In this document: positions 21,601 through 33,560 of the stretch, in pieces
Layout: each line of letters starts with the position of its first letter
Numbering within the stretch: the stretch's first letter is position 1
Assembly (NCBI GenBank): GCA_030144725.1
Contig: JASKMD010000013.1
Coordinates: 2,380,322 to 2,444,321, forward strand
Source: Haematococcus lacustris
Lineage: Eukaryota > Chlorophyta > Chlorophyceae > Chlamydomonadales > Haematococcaceae
Direction of reading: 5' to 3'
DNA: 64,000 nucleotides
Program-made: the position numbers and the translations under genes
The notes under the pieces: generated by a model
What the model was told of the DNA's origin: nothing
What the model saw: only the letters and a program-made list of their open reading frames with translations
Databases searched by the model: none

Positions 21601-23648
21601 CCGGTGGGAGACAGTGGCGGCGGCAGGGATGGGATGTGGTGCTAAGGTACTGTCAGGTCAGCTTGTCGCTGCTGCTGTTGCCTGGCTGCAGGAGGACCAG
21701 AAGGAGTACCTTGAGGAGCGGCGGCTGAAGGACCTGGTGAAGAAGCACAGCGAGTTCATCAGCTACCCCATCGAGCTGTGGACTGAGAAGAGCGTAGACA
21801 AGGAGGTGAGGGGGCAGCAGGGGCCAGCAAGGTGCTTTGCCCAGCCAGCCACACAGCAAGTGAGCCAGTGAGGGCATTGCAGATGTCAGGCGGGCCGGTG
21901 AGCGGCCTGGAGGGGCTGGCAAAGTGGCCTTCAAGCTGCCACATGGCCTGTGGGTCCCAGCGAGGACGGTGCAGCAGTCAGGCGAGCAGCCAGTCGGGCG
22001 CAGGGGAGGGGGCGGTGCAGCTGAACAGCCAGCGCGCAGCCAGTCAGACAGATGCGGGGTGGGGTGCAGCGAAGCAGCCCATGTCTGGTCTCAACTGAAT
22101 CAAAGCATAGCCAGCAAGCCATAGCATCCAGCATTAGGCAAGCTATACCTATAACTTTTCTGGGGACACCTGTGCTGCATCTGCTGCATGGCTAGCAAGC
22201 AGGAGCCTTGCTCTGACGTGTGGACGATGGGATACAACCTTTTGGTGATTTGCTGGACCCACCATCGGAGCAGGTGTCTGACGAGGAGGATGAGGCCATG
22301 GCTGATGCCACTGAGGAGGGCAAGGTGGAGGAGGTGAAGGAGAAGAAAGGGCAGGACAAGAAGCGCAAGAAGGTGAGTGCAGGACGCTGAGAGGGAGAAC
22401 AGAGCTGGACTGCTGCCTCTAATAATGCCCCACCCGCTCCCCCTCTGTCCCACCCGCCCCCGCTGCCCCCGCTGCCCCACCCGCCCCACCCGCCCCACCC
22501 AGGCCTGAACAGCTTGCGCACAGATTGGGTCGCCCTACATTTGATCATCAGCATGTATGTGAATGAGGACATTGCCCTGACATTGCCCTGACCTACAGGT
22601 GAAAGAGGTGCAGCACGAGTGGAGCTTGTTGAACAAGCAGAAGCCAATTTGGTGAGATAAGGCTGGGTTGGCATGCATGAGAATGGCATTGTGCATGCAA
22701 GCCAAGCAGCACATGGCCTCTGCCTCTGCTCCCTCTGAACCCTCCTCCATGACCTCACTAGTGACACTGCATGCTGGCCTGCATCTGCATCTGCTCCATC
22801 AGGAGGAGGAGGAGGTGCAGCACAAGCTTGAGCCCAGGTTGGGGAGGGCCAGGCCAGGCCCACCTCACCAGCAGCACTGCACACGTGCCTGCACTTCTCA
22901 TCTCCCTCCCCCCAATTCCCCTCCTCCTCCCCTTGCCTGGCTGCTGACCTGGCCCAACCCCGGCTCTTGCCACCAACCTAGCCAACCTGCCCACCGCCTT
23001 GTCTGCCTGGCCCTCCAGGATGCGCGCCCCTGAGGCGGTGACCAAGGAGGAGTATGCTGCCTTCTACAAGAGCCTGAGCAACGACTGGGAGGAGCACCTG
23101 GCCTGCAAGCACTTCTCTGTGGAGGGGCAGCTCGAGTTCAAGTGAGTGAGAGCAGGCACCAGGCAGGCACCAGGTCTATGCATCGTGGGTGGATCGTGAA
23201 ATGTGTTCAATGTTGAGGTTGACTGTGGAGTGGTGGTGTTGATGGGGAGGGTGGGGGAGGGTGGGGGGAGGGTGGAGGGTAGGGTAGGGTTGCCGGTGGG
23301 GTAGGGTGTGGGGTAGGGTGGGGTTGCCGGTGGGGGTTTGCAGTATCAGGTGGGAGTGTGTGGTGTGGCGGCGTGGCTGCAGGAGCATCCTGTTCATCCC
23401 CAAGCGTGCCCCCTTCGACCTGTTCGACCAGCACAAGAAGCGCAACAACATCAAGCTGTACGTTCGCCGTGTGTTCATCATGGACAACTGCGAGGAACTC
23501 ATTCCTGAGTGGCTGTCCTTCGTCAAGGTGAGCAGCATTCAGCACAGTGTGAGTGAGTAGCACCAGCGCCCGCAGCGTATGCTGCACTGCCGTCAGGTAT
23601 GCCTCACTGACACCACAAGATGCTGTTGGTGATGCAGTTGTATGCTGC

Positions 23649-23685
<37 letters not shown>

Positions 23686-26600
23686 TGGCAGTAGAATGGC
23701 ATGTGATGGGCGGCATCACCTTCACGTCAGTCACTCGCCCAAGCTCTTGCTCTTCGTCCACATTCATGCCTGTACATAGTTTTGGCTCCATGCATGTGTT
23801 TGAGTGTGCTGTGCTGGCCTCCTGACCCCAGGGAGTTGTCGACAGCGAGGACCTGCCCCTCAACATCTCCCGTGAGACGCTGCAGCAGAACAAGATCCTC
23901 AAGGTAATGTCTGGGCTATGCTGACCTGGCTAGCTGCCCTGCTTGCCTGGGTGCACCTAACGGACTGTGAAACTGTGAAAGGCAAAGTGAGGGGTGGGAC
24001 CTGACTGTGACGTAACCTGATCAGAGTAGGGTGGAGGACAGAGTCTGGGTACTGTCACCGTGTTACTGTCTGGGTGCTATGACCTGGGCACAGCTGCAGC
24101 ATCTGTTGGTTGCATGGGCTCATATGGCTGCGGTTAAATGCCCACAATGGTGACAGTTGGAGATGGCTCAGCAATTTCCATTGGCCTGGCTGCATGGGAC
24201 AGCTGTCCAGCAAGGCCCAGCCAGGACTGCTGCTCCCACCACCAGCCTCTGGTCTGCACTGCCTGGTTGTGCAGGTCATCCGCAAGAACGTGGTGAAGAA
24301 GTGCCTGGAGCTGTTCAGTGAGGTGGCAGAGAACAAGGACGACTACGCCAAGTTCTATGAGGCCTTTTCCAAGAACTTGAAACTGGGCGTGTATGAGGAC
24401 AGCCAGGTGGGCATGAGGGGAGGGCGGGTGGCAGCACAAGCTGGAGCTCAGGGTGGGTGCCAGCTGGGTGCCAGAGGGTGGGGCTTGGGGCTGCACTGAA
24501 GGTGTTGGGAGGAGCAGTCTGCTGCTGCTGTGGGGTGCTTGATACATTTGGGTGATGCTGGGGGCCTAGTGGGAGGGTAGTAAGGGCATGCCCCGAGGCT
24601 ACTCTCCTCCCTGCCCGAGGGCGCAGTCTTTTGTTTTCCTTATTTTCCTTTTTTTTTAATGATGCTCGGGGTTGGACAAGGTGGCAGGGGGTGCATGAGG
24701 CAGTTCCACGACAGGATGTGGTCTGATGCTGGTGCTAGTGAGGATCATGTGGACCTGAATTTCCCTACACAGGCTGGGGTAAGGTGTGGAGGAGGTCATG
24801 GGGCATGGCTTGGTGCATGTGCATGCAGCTGTGTGCATGCGTGCATGTGCGCATTGCAGAACCGGGCCAAGCTGGCCGATCTGCTGCGCTTCCATTCCAC
24901 CAAGAGTGGTGACGAGGCCACCAGCCTGAAGGACTACGTGACTCGCATGAAGGAGGGGCAGAAGGACGTGTACTACATCACAGGTCAGCAGGGGTCGGCG
25001 GGCAGTGTCAGCAGGTGATGGAGCAACCGTCCAGGATCTTTTTCTCTGCACAGCAGCACCTGGCCCTGCCCACCACTGCCCACCACTGCCCACCACTGCC
25101 CACCACAGTCGTTGATGTTTGGCTACAGTAGCCATGCGTGAGGTAGTGGAGGGAGGGGGTCTGGTCTGGCAGTAAGGTTCATTGGGTTGGGTTGGGTTGG
25201 GCTGGGTAGGGTTGGGCGGGCAGTGCATTTCCTTGCCAAAGCTTGACGGAGTGATGGCTGCAGTAGCCATGCACGGGGCAGAGGAGGGAGGGGGTCTGGT
25301 CTGGTTTGGCAGTATACCTGGGCGTCTGGCTTGTGGGGAAAGTAAGCGGGTGGAATGTGAACCATGGAAGCGTTGCTGGCGCATTGCAACCTTTTGGGGA
25401 TCAGGGGTAGCTTGAGCTGGCAGCGAGGCCAGGCCGTAGTCATCAGCCAGTTTGCCCCAGATCCCAAGCCTGAGGCTATGTCAGCTACACATGCACATGG
25501 AAGGGTATGCCACATGCAGGCCTGTCTGCCCTCGTCTAGTTCCTCCGCCGCTTGCTCATGAATGCCGGCATGGGTGCAGAGCCCGCAAGGCTCAGTGAAT
25601 CACAGCGCCTGGACAGAGCGACCTGGATATGGCTGGCTCGCCTGTGTGATTTGCCTCATTTGCAATGTGTGGGTGTGTGGCTGGGCTGGTCAGGCGAGAG
25701 CCGCAAGGCAGTGGAGAATAGCCCGTTTGTCGAGAAGCTGCGGCGCAAGGGCCTGGAGGTGCTGTTCATGGTGGACCCCATTGACGAGTATGTCACGCAG
25801 CAGCTCAAGGAGTATGATGGTGAGGGCGACGCAGAGGTTGGGGTGAAGCAGGGTAGTGGGGACATCTGGGCTGCTGCTGGGCTGCTGCTGGGCTGCTGCT
25901 GGGAGGGGGCAAGCCTGCTGGCAAGACAGGGAAGTTGTGGCTGTTGATGAGGTCGGTTTGCTGCCCGCGACAATCAGGGAACTTTTGCACACACCAGGGT
26001 GGTTTTCACTTGGTGGTAGACAAGATCATGGTGTGGGTGCTGGTGCTGGTGGTGTTGGTGGGCATGCAGGCAAGAAGCTAGTTTGCTGCACCAAGGAGGG
26101 CCTCAAACTGGAGGAGAGTGAGGAGGAGAAGAAGGCATGGGAGGAGTTGAAGGCGCAGACTGAGCCGCTCTGGTGAGAGGGTGGTGATTGGTGTAGGATG
26201 GAGTCTGTGCTGTTATTGAGGGTGAGGGAGGGTGGCCATGAGCCATTATGATAGTACAGATGCGGAAGGTGCAAGGCACAACCTGGCTGCTGTACGGTAC
26301 CATCTTGTGGCAGGGCAGGCCTTGCTTACTAGCTTCTACCTTCATTGCAGCCTAAGCAGCCTTCACAGCGCACAGCAAACACAGCACCTTGGCTCTCAAC
26401 CTTGAGCATTCATTGCAGTCGAACACACTAATTGTGAACCACTACAAAACGGTGTTTTTGCCTGTGTGGAGTTCCCATCGCATGTGTATGCCATGGCCTA
26501 GACGTGGCATACACATGGTCACGGTCGCCTACCACCTACATCATTACCTGACCCCTGTGACAGGGCATGCGTAGAGTTGGCATGACAAAACATGCACTGC

Positions 26601-28369
26601 TGGGCCTTTGGTGGCTTGTCTCGCAGCCGCTTGTAGCCCAAGCCAGGGTACTCCTTGCCCTTGGCTGGCAGCGCTCCCTGGTCTGGCCAGTAGCACAGCT
26701 CCAGCGGCTGCCACTTGCTCTCCCCAATGCGCTGCATGTTCAGGGCCGCATTGCAGTCCCTGTCCAGCCACCTGCCTGGCTGTGGTGCTGGCTTGGCTTT
26801 GGCAGCCTTGCCTTTGCCTTTGCCCTTAGTGGGCTCAGCTGCCTCTGGCTCAGCCTCGGTGCGCTTGGTGCGCTTGGCTGGCAGGGTAGTGCTGGGCCCT
26901 GGCTCTGAGGCTGCTGTCGGTGTGGCTTCCTGGCTGCTGCGTGGGGCCTGTGGGGGCTTGCGGGGGGGCACTACTGGGCACCACATCATGCCCCGCACAT
27001 GACAGCAAACACAGCACAGAGCCTACAGCACACAGAAGCCCGTTTCAGCCTGCCCATCTGACCCACCCACCTGCTCCACCCACCTGCCTGCTGCACCTGC
27101 CTGCCGCCCCTTCCTGGCTGCAGCAAGGTGATGAAGGACATCCTAGGTGACAAAGTGGAGAAGGTGGCGGTGTCCGATCGGCTGGTGGACTCCCCATGCA
27201 TCCTGGTCACAGGTGAGGTGCTGGTGGTTGGAAGGTGGTTCAGGTGGGTGAGAGGTGGTTGGGAGGTCTGAAGTGTAAGGTTGCTGGGAAGGTAGTTAGG
27301 AATAGAGAGCAGAGCTGGCGATGGGTAGCTATGCCAGCTACACTTACGAAACATGTGGGTCGTAATGTTGGCACGTTGTAGGAAGACGCCTTGGCCCATG
27401 TGACAGGTTTGTGTGGCAGTTGCATGCCACCCTTGCTCACCTCGCCTTCTATGGGGCCTTAGTTTCCCTCGTGATGTCGCCACTTACCCTGGGCTGTGCT
27501 GTGGCGCGGTGGTGGGTGCAGGAGAGTATGGGTGGAGCGCCAACATGGAGCGTATCATGAAGGCGCAGGCGCTGCGGGACACCTCTATGTCCGCCTACAT
27601 GACCAGCCGGAAGACGCTGGAGGTGAACCCCAGCAACGCCATCATCCAGGTGGGTGCTACTCGGCAGCAGCGCAGCAGCTCAGCAGTTGAGCCTTGCAAT
27701 CGACTTGGCAGCCACAGGCTAGTAGACCCATGCTCAGTTTATAAGCTGTTTGCTGCCATCAATGCATCCATCAATGCAGCCACTCAAGGTCAAGGCTCAT
27801 CCTCATAGCGCCACCTGGCTTAGGACCACTACTGACTAATCCTCATATCGCCACCTGGCTGGGGGTGCAGGAGCTGAGGAAGCGGACTGAGGCAGACAAG
27901 AGCGACAAGACGGTGCGCGACCTGACCCTGCTGTTGTTTGACACGGCGCTGCTCACCAGTGGTTTCAGTCTGGACGAGCCCAACACCTTCGCAGGCCGCA
28001 TCCACCGCATGATTAAGGTAGGTGGTCGGGGAGGAAGGGGGGAGGGTTAGGGCGATTGAGCAGCCACTGAGACCTGACTTGACCTGACCTGTCCTGACTC
28101 AGTGCCTGCCTTCGCTGCGGGGAAAGTGGGCTGTGTGGCTGGATGAGTAGGACATGCACTTGCTGAGGTAGTCTGCGGACAGTTTGCTGGCTAAGCCACC
28201 CTGAGTGGCCTGTCCCCTTGTGAGGCTGAGCGGTGCTTGTCGTTGTTCTCTGCAGCTGGGCCTATCCCTGGATGAGGTGGAGGGTGAGGAAGAGGCGGCT
28301 GACAAGGACATGCCTCCCCTGGAGGAGGCAGAGGGTGCTGTGGGGTCCTCCATGGAGGAGGTGGATTGA
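18652..28369 (+). CDS. HSP90A: Cytosolic heat shock protein 90 (ATP-dependent chaperone)
   Basis: HSP90 is a dimeric ATP-driven chaperone for kinases, receptors and other clients. Exons: 18652-18762, 18890-18936, 19284-19346, 19600-19755, 20032-20137, 21172-21306, 21692-21805, 22274-22372, 22599-22651, 23019-23141, 23383-23527, 23832-23903, 24275-24406, 24860-24983, 25694-25819, 26070-26172, 27124-27212, 27522-27649, 27871-28017 and 28256-28369. Phases all agree and give 728 residues, normal for cytosolic HSP90. The N-terminal GHKL ATPase has [14 protein letters not shown] (near 60), DSGIGMTK (near 107) and [15 protein letters not shown] (near 146). Exon 8 is the charged linker. The C-terminus MEEVD is the docking site for TPR co-chaperones and marks the cytosolic form rather than the ER or plastid forms. 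The N-terminal ~30 residues before the conserved core are longer than usual. Intron 5 contains a scaffold gap, but no exon is missing. Intron 16 hosts a Fanzor-like insertion. Confidence 0.97.
19411..19451. repeat. CAC trinucleotide run in an HSP90 intron
   Basis: About 13 CAC triplets lie in intron 3 of the HSP90 gene. Confidence 0.7.
20286..20785. other. Assembly gap of 500 N inside HSP90 intron 5
   Basis: The run is exactly 500 N, so it is probably a placeholder of unknown true size. The short TGACGG-rich repeats on either side (GTGTGACGGTGTGACG before, TGACGGGGTGGGAGTC after) suggest a collapsed minisatellite. Confidence 0.95.
23642..23688. repeat. CTG trinucleotide run in an HSP90 intron
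   Basis: About 14 CTG triplets, with an occasional CCG, lie in intron 11 of HSP90. Confidence 0.7.
26388..27001 (-). mobile_element. 5'-truncated Fanzor-like element inside HSP90 intron 16
   Basis: A 614-bp insertion lies antisense to HSP90 between two perfect 16-bp copies of ACAGCAAACACAGCAC (26372-26387 and 27002-27017). These look like a long target-site duplication, although a pre-existing intron repeat cannot be excluded. Only the 3' part of the coding region plus about 150 bases of 3' sequence is present. The 3' sequence is shared with the remnant at 4770-5068. There is no visible poly-A tail at the 26388 end. Confidence 0.55.
26519..26998 (-). pseudogene. Fanzor/TnpB-like RNA-guided nuclease, C-terminal RuvC-III fragment
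   Basis: The minus strand is open for 159 codons. It contains RGMMWCP, then a low-complexity lysine/proline/glutamate insert with [15 protein letters not shown], then [18 protein letters not shown] at about 26727-26780. The core DRDxNAAxN is the last RuvC motif (with the third catalytic aspartate) of TnpB and its eukaryotic relatives, the Fanzors. The fragment then reads through [19 protein letters not shown], as in the copy at 4770-5068. Here the polyglutamine tail and normal stop are deleted, so the frame runs about 20 codons too far. RuvC-I, RuvC-II and the guide-binding part are absent. It cannot be active. The motif is clear, while the family name rests on it and on the related pieces at 44.8 and 46.5 kb. 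Confidence 0.6.
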
Positions 28370-28845
28370 ACCCCTAACCAGCCCACAAGGGTATCTTGCA
28401 TTAGGGTATGCGTGAGATACAATTTAGGCAATTAGGCAGTAGCAGCATGTGGTCTGGTTGCTTGGTAACTCACGTCATCATGGGCCGACATCAAGGCGCA
28501 CTGGGCGGGGTTCCTTGGTCACAAATAGGGCGTAGATATAAACGTTTGGTAGATATAAACGTTTGGTACGGAGATGCATATGAGAGTTGCATGTAGTCTG
28601 ACGTGTGAAGTTGAAGAGCGAACAAACCGTTGTTGCCAAACTGACAGTGTTGCCATGTAATCATCCAGAGTCACTCGCAGAAAAGATCGCATTATAGGTG
28701 CCACCTAAGGGTACTTTTTTTTTTTATAGAAGGCTGCAGTTGCTCATAAGCAAGCCAACGCTGTTGAAAAAAAAATCCAACTCCAAGTGGCTGGCGAGAT
28801 TCGAGCGTTGGCCTGTCGTGCCGTTTTGAGAGGCAACCAGTACTG
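28370..28845. other. HSP90 3' region and intergenic DNA
   Basis: No gene is seen. A TGTAA motif, the usual green-algal polyadenylation signal, occurs near 28655 and could end the HSP90 transcript. AGATATAAACGTTTGGTA is directly duplicated at about 28530-28568. Confidence 0.4.
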
Positions 28846-28932
28846 GTTGAGGTCCAGTACTGGTTGCTAACCAGTACTGGACCTCAACCAGTACTGGTTT
28901 GCATCCAGTACTGGTTGCCATCCAGCACTGGT
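28846..28932. repeat. Small cluster of CCAGTACTGG palindromes
   Basis: Five copies of the 10-bp perfect palindrome CCAGTACTGG, plus one variant (CCAGCACTGG), occur with different short spacers. This is the first appearance of the motif that forms large arrays further right. Confidence 0.8.
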
Positions 28933-29509
28933 TGTCAGCTTTGGCAGAGTTAGGGCATGGAGATATCAAAGTTTCCGCGTATCACATTCAAGCCTTCCCA
29001 ATAGTACTTCTTGCATCGCTGGTCTTAGCGCTTCGCTGGAAGCTCCCCAACGGCTGTCTACGTCGATGTGCGATGTGCGATGTCCAGTCGATGTGCGCTA
29101 CAATGTGCGCTTGTGATGGGTTGACAACTCTCAATACTGCCTAGTCTTTCTAACGTGCGATGTCTAGTCGATGTGCGCTATCATGTGCGCTTGTAATGGG
29201 TTAACATCTCTCTATTATGTCAAGTCCTATGGATGAAGCGAGTATGCTTACAGACAATTGGATGATAGCTGAAGGGTTAGGGCTAAGGACTGAGGTCAGG
29301 GCTGGGAGCCTTGGTTAGGTACTGTATAGGCACCGACTACAACAAGAGGACAACACGCTGTAACACATTGCATGTGCTATCACTCACTAAGCAATGTCAT
29401 TGAGATTACTATGTACGTGTGTTTGTTATCACTGTCACTAACATTACATAGTACGCTGTAACACTGCTTCGCATGCTATGTAGCATCAACCAAGACACTC
29501 CATCCGTCC
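28933..29509. other. Intergenic DNA
   Basis: No gene is recognised. A segment around GCGATGTC(C/T)AGTCGATGTGCGCTA is directly repeated near 29075 and 29155. Confidence 0.4.
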
Positions 29510-29514
29510 TCTAT

Positions 29515-31240
29515 CTCATTCCCTTATAATGCAAGGCGACCTCAATGTGATGAAGGTAGTCGTCCAAGCTCCAGCCCCTGCAAAGTGACACAGAGTCTGG
29601 CTGGCTGGCTGTGACCGGGTACTGGCTGACTGTGACCAGTACTGGTTGGCTGACCAGTACTGGCTGGCTGGCTGTGACCAGTACTGGCTGGCTGACCAGT
29701 ACTGGCTGGCTGGCTGTGACCAGTACTGGTTGGCTGACCAGTACTGGCTGGCTGGCTGTGACCAGTACTGGCTGGCTGACCAGTACTGGCTGGCTGGCTG
29801 TGACCAGTACTGGTTGGCTGACCAGTACTGGCTGGCTGGCTGTGACCAGTACTGGTTGGCTGACCAGTACTGGCTGGCTGGCTGTGACCAGTACTGGCTG
29901 GCTGACCAGTACTGGCTGGCTGGCTGTGACCAGTACTGGCTGGCTGACCAGTACTGGCTGGCTGGCTGTGACCAGTACTGGTTGGCTGACCAGTACTGGC
30001 TGGCTGGCTGTGACCAGTACTGGCTGGCTGACCAGTACTGGCTGGCTGGCTGTGACCAGTACTGGTTGGCTGACCAGTACTGGCTGGCTGGCTGTGACCA
30101 GTACTGGCTGGCTGACCAGTACTGGCTGGCTGACCAGTACTGACTGGCTGGCTGTGACCAGTACTGGTTGGCTGACCAGTACTGGCTGGCTGGCTGTGAC
30201 CAGTACTGGCTGGCTGACCAGTACTGGCTGGCTGGCTGTGACCAGTACTGGCTGGCTGACCAGTACTGGCTGGCTGGCTGTGACCAGTACTGGCTGGCTG
30301 ACCAGTACTGGCTGGCTGGCTGTGACCAGTACTGGCTGGCTGGCTGTGACCAGTACTGGCTGGCTGACCAGTACTGGCTGGCTGACCAGTACTGGCTGGC
30401 TGGCTGTGACCAGTACTGGTTGGCTGACCAGTACTGGCTGGCTGGCTGTGACCAGTACTGGCTGGCTGACCAGTACTGGCTGGCTGACCAGTACTGGCTG
30501 GCTGGCTGTGACCAGTACTGGTTGGCTGACCAGTACTGGCTGGCTGGCTGTGACCAGTACTGGTTGGCTGACCAGTACTGGCTGGCTGGCTGTGACCAGT
30601 ACTGGCTGGCTGGCTGTGACCAGTACTGGCTGGCTGACCAGTACTGGCTGGCTGGCTGTGACCAGTACTGGTTGGCTGACCAGTACTGGCTGGCTGGCTG
30701 TGACCAGTACTGGCTGGCTGACCAGTACTGGCTGGCTGGCTGTGACCAGTACTGGCTGGCTGACCAGTACTGGCTGGCTGACCAGTACTGGCTGGCTGGC
30801 TGTGACCAGTACTGGCTGGCTGACCAGTACTGGCTGGCTGGCTGTGACCAGTACTGGCTGGCTGACCAGTACTGGCTGGCTGGCTGTGACCAGTACTGGC
30901 TGGCTGACCAGTACTGGCTGGCTGGCTGTGACCAGTACTGGCTGGCTGACCAGTACTGGCTGGCTGACCAGTACTGGCTGCCTGGCTGTGACCAGTACTG
31001 GCTGGCTGACCAGTACTGGCTGGCTGGCTGTGACCAGTACTGGCTGGCTGACCAGTACTGGCTGGCTGACCAGTACTGGCTGCCTGGCTGTGACCAGTAC
31101 TGGCTGGCTGACCAGTACTGGCTGGCTGACCAGTACTGGCTGGCTGGCTGGCTGTGACCAGTACTGGCTGGTTGACCAGTACTGGCTGGTTGACCAGTAC
31201 TGGCTGGCTGACCAGTACTGGCTGGCTGGCTGTGACCTGC
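29515..31240. repeat. Large CCAGTACTGG palindrome array with two spacer types
   Basis: Roughly 75 copies of CCAGTACTGG are joined by only two spacers: an 8-base form (CTGGCTGA, period 18) and a 14-base form (CTGGCTGGCTGTGA, period 24). They mostly alternate, giving a 42-bp composite unit, but runs of the same type occur. Many copies have T for the first C of the spacer. Both periods are multiples of six, so long open frames on both strands (such as QYWLADQYWLAGCD repeats) are artefacts. The left flank 29515-29595 is a short unique segment that reappears inverted at 38095-38176. Confidence 0.9.
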
Positions 31241-31640
31241 AGCAGGGGGGCAGGGGGGCAGCAGCAGCAGCAGGATGGCAGCAGCAGCAGCAGGAGCAGG
31301 GGGGCAGCAGCAGCAGCAACAGGGGGGCAGTAACAACAGGGTGCAGGGGGGCAGGGGGGCTGCAGCAGCAGACAGTAGGCAGCAGATAGTAGGCGCAACC
31401 AGCGCTGGTGCCCCCCCACTCAGCAGCAGGGTTACAGCAGCAGCAGCAGCAGCAGCAGGGGGGCAGGAGGGCAGCAACAGCAGTGGGTGGGCAGCAGCAG
31501 CAGTAGGGGGGCAGGGGGGCTGCAGCAGCAGGGGGGCAGGGGGGCTGCAGCAGCAGCAGCAGGGGGGCAGGGGGGCTGCAGCAGCAGCAGCAGGGGGGCA
31601 GGGGGGCTGCAGCAGCAGATAGTAGGGGCACTATAGCACC
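31228..31640. repeat. CAG/GGGGGGCAG array, left inverted arm
   Basis: Blocks of CAG triplets alternate with GGGGGGCA. The central stretch including GGCGCAACCAGCGCTGGTGC is a near-exact reverse complement of 37190-37425. Together with the palindrome arrays this makes a large inverted repeat flanking about 5.5 kb. Confidence 0.8.
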
Positions 31641-33560
31641 TACCTACCTTTTGGCTGCTTGATGACTGCTGCTGGAATGGGGGTGGTTGTGTAGGGAAAG
31701 TGGAGGAGATGTGTTCATCAGACCTGCAATCATCAGACCTGCAATCAAGGTAGGGGGGCAGCAGCAGCAGCAGCAGCAGCTGCAGGGGGGCTGCAGCAGT
31801 AGCAGCAGCAGTAGTAGGGGGCATGGGGGCAGCAGCAGCAGTAGGGGGGCAGCAGCAGTAGCAACATGGGGGCAGCAGCAGCAGCATGGGGGCAGCAGCA
31901 GCAGTAGGGGGGCAGCAACAGCAAGGGGGGCAGCAGCAGCGGATAGTAGGGGCACTATAGCACCTACCTACCTTTTGGCTGCTTGCTATGACTGCTGCTG
32001 GGAAGGGGGTGGGAGTGGAGGATTGAAAACGGGGAGGGAGGGTAGATGTGGAAGGCGGGAGGCAGGGAGGCGGGGAGGCGGGAGGCAGGGAGGCGGGAGG
32101 CGGGAGGCTCACTTGGGTTTAAATGAGCGGGGTGGCTTGAAGGCGGGGTGGGTTGGGTTAGGGGCATGGGTTGGGTTGGGTAGGGGCCTGGGTTGGGTTG
32201 TGTAGGGGCATGGGTTGGGGGCATGGGCGGGGGTCGGGGCGGGAGAGGGAGCGGGGGCCGGGGAGGATAAATTGGGAGGGGGTGGTTGTGTAGGGAAAGT
32301 GGAGGGGAGGTGCCCATCAGACCTGCAACCAAGGGGCGTGCACGTGAGGTAGGGTGACCAGGCTGTGCACTGTGTTAGCTATCACCGCGGCCTCACCTTT
32401 GTGGTCCTCCTGGCCTCCTACCTGCTCACCCCTGGCAACATATCCCATGCGCCAGTGGGTTGGGGCTGTGGTGGGGTGTGTAGTTGTGTGTAGGGAAGGG
32501 AAGGTGGGGTGAGGAGGGGGCTGCGATGCCACGTCAATCGAAGGGTGGGAGAGGGGAAGGGTAGGCTTGACAAGCATGGGAGAGAGGGAGAGGGGGAAGG
32601 GAGGGGGGGGTGGTGGTGGTGGTAGTGGCAAGAGGGTGGATGGGGTGGGCTTTCTCTTGGTTGCTGGGATGTCAGGGGAGAGGTGACGGGGAGGGTGGAA
32701 GTGGGGGTGGGGAGAGGTGGATGTGGAGGGACGACCAGCTTGGCGATGGTGGTGGGGAGGAAAAGGGGAAGGGTGTGATGATCAATCCTGCAGCGGGACA
32801 AGGGGCATGCTAGCGGTTAGGGTAGGTATAGGGTGCCACATACCTGCACTCACCTTTTGCTTGGGTGGGGTGTATATATGTGTAGATGGTGAGGGTGAGG
32901 AGGCGGAGGGGGAGGAAGGCTGCTGCTGTTGCTGGAGGGGGTAATAGGACCCAGAGGAGGACGGGATGATGGAGAAGCGGGGGAAAGGAGGTAGAGGAGG
33001 AAGTGGAGGGAAGGGAAGGGGAGGTCCATGGGGAGGGCGAGAGAAGTGGGGAGAGGGCGAGAGAAGTGGCGGTTGGGGAGAGGTGAAAGTGGTGAAACTG
33101 CCAGGGTGAGGGTGAGGGTGAGGTTGAGGGAGGGGGGGAATGTAATGTCAAACTGGGAGGGGGTGGTTGTATAGTGTAGAGGGAAGGGGAGGTGCCCATT
33201 ACACCTGCAATCAGCCAGGGGGAAGGGAAAGGAGAGGAAGGGAGGGAGGAGGGGAGGGAGGGAGGGAGGGAGTAGGTCGGGAGGGAGGTAGGTAGGGGGG
33301 GAGGGAGGGAGGGAGGCTGCGAGGTAGGCTGCAAGGTACGGTAGGCTGCGAGGTAGGCTGCAAGGTACGGTAGGGAGTATGTCAAGGCATGTGCGACGAC
33401 GGACTTGGAGGTGGTGGTGGCAAAGGGAAGAGGCAAGACCATTAATCCTACAGCAGCACAAAAGGCACGCCAGTGGTTAAGCTAAGTAGAGGGAGCCACA
33501 TACCTGCACAGGGATAGCCACTCACCTTGACAACTTCGCATGGTTTGCATGGATGACGGC
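31617..33560 (-). repeat. Composite repeat, purine-rich tract (minus orientation)
   Basis: The segment GGGGCACTATAGCACCTACC, followed by TACCTTTTGGCTGCTT, occurs twice (about 31626 and 31951), with CAG/GGGGGG arrays between. A G/A-rich tract of about 1.5 kb follows. The segment 32280-32460 is an inverted copy of 54900-55115, including potential short exons encoding MGYVARGEQVGGQEDH on the minus strand. I see intron-like GT...AG segments between these mini-frames but no recognised protein. Confidence 0.65.

Noticed and set aside
29515..31240. CRISPR-like array of short palindromic repeats and spacers
   Set aside because: The spacers are themselves only two sequences repeated dozens of times, the DNA is eukaryotic, and no cas genes are present. 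It is a satellite.
29611..31389. Open frames of up to about 700 codons on both strands of the palindrome array
   Set aside because: Unit lengths of 18 and 24 bp keep several frames open on both strands. Translations are pure repeats such as QYWLAD or TSTGWL, without domain content.
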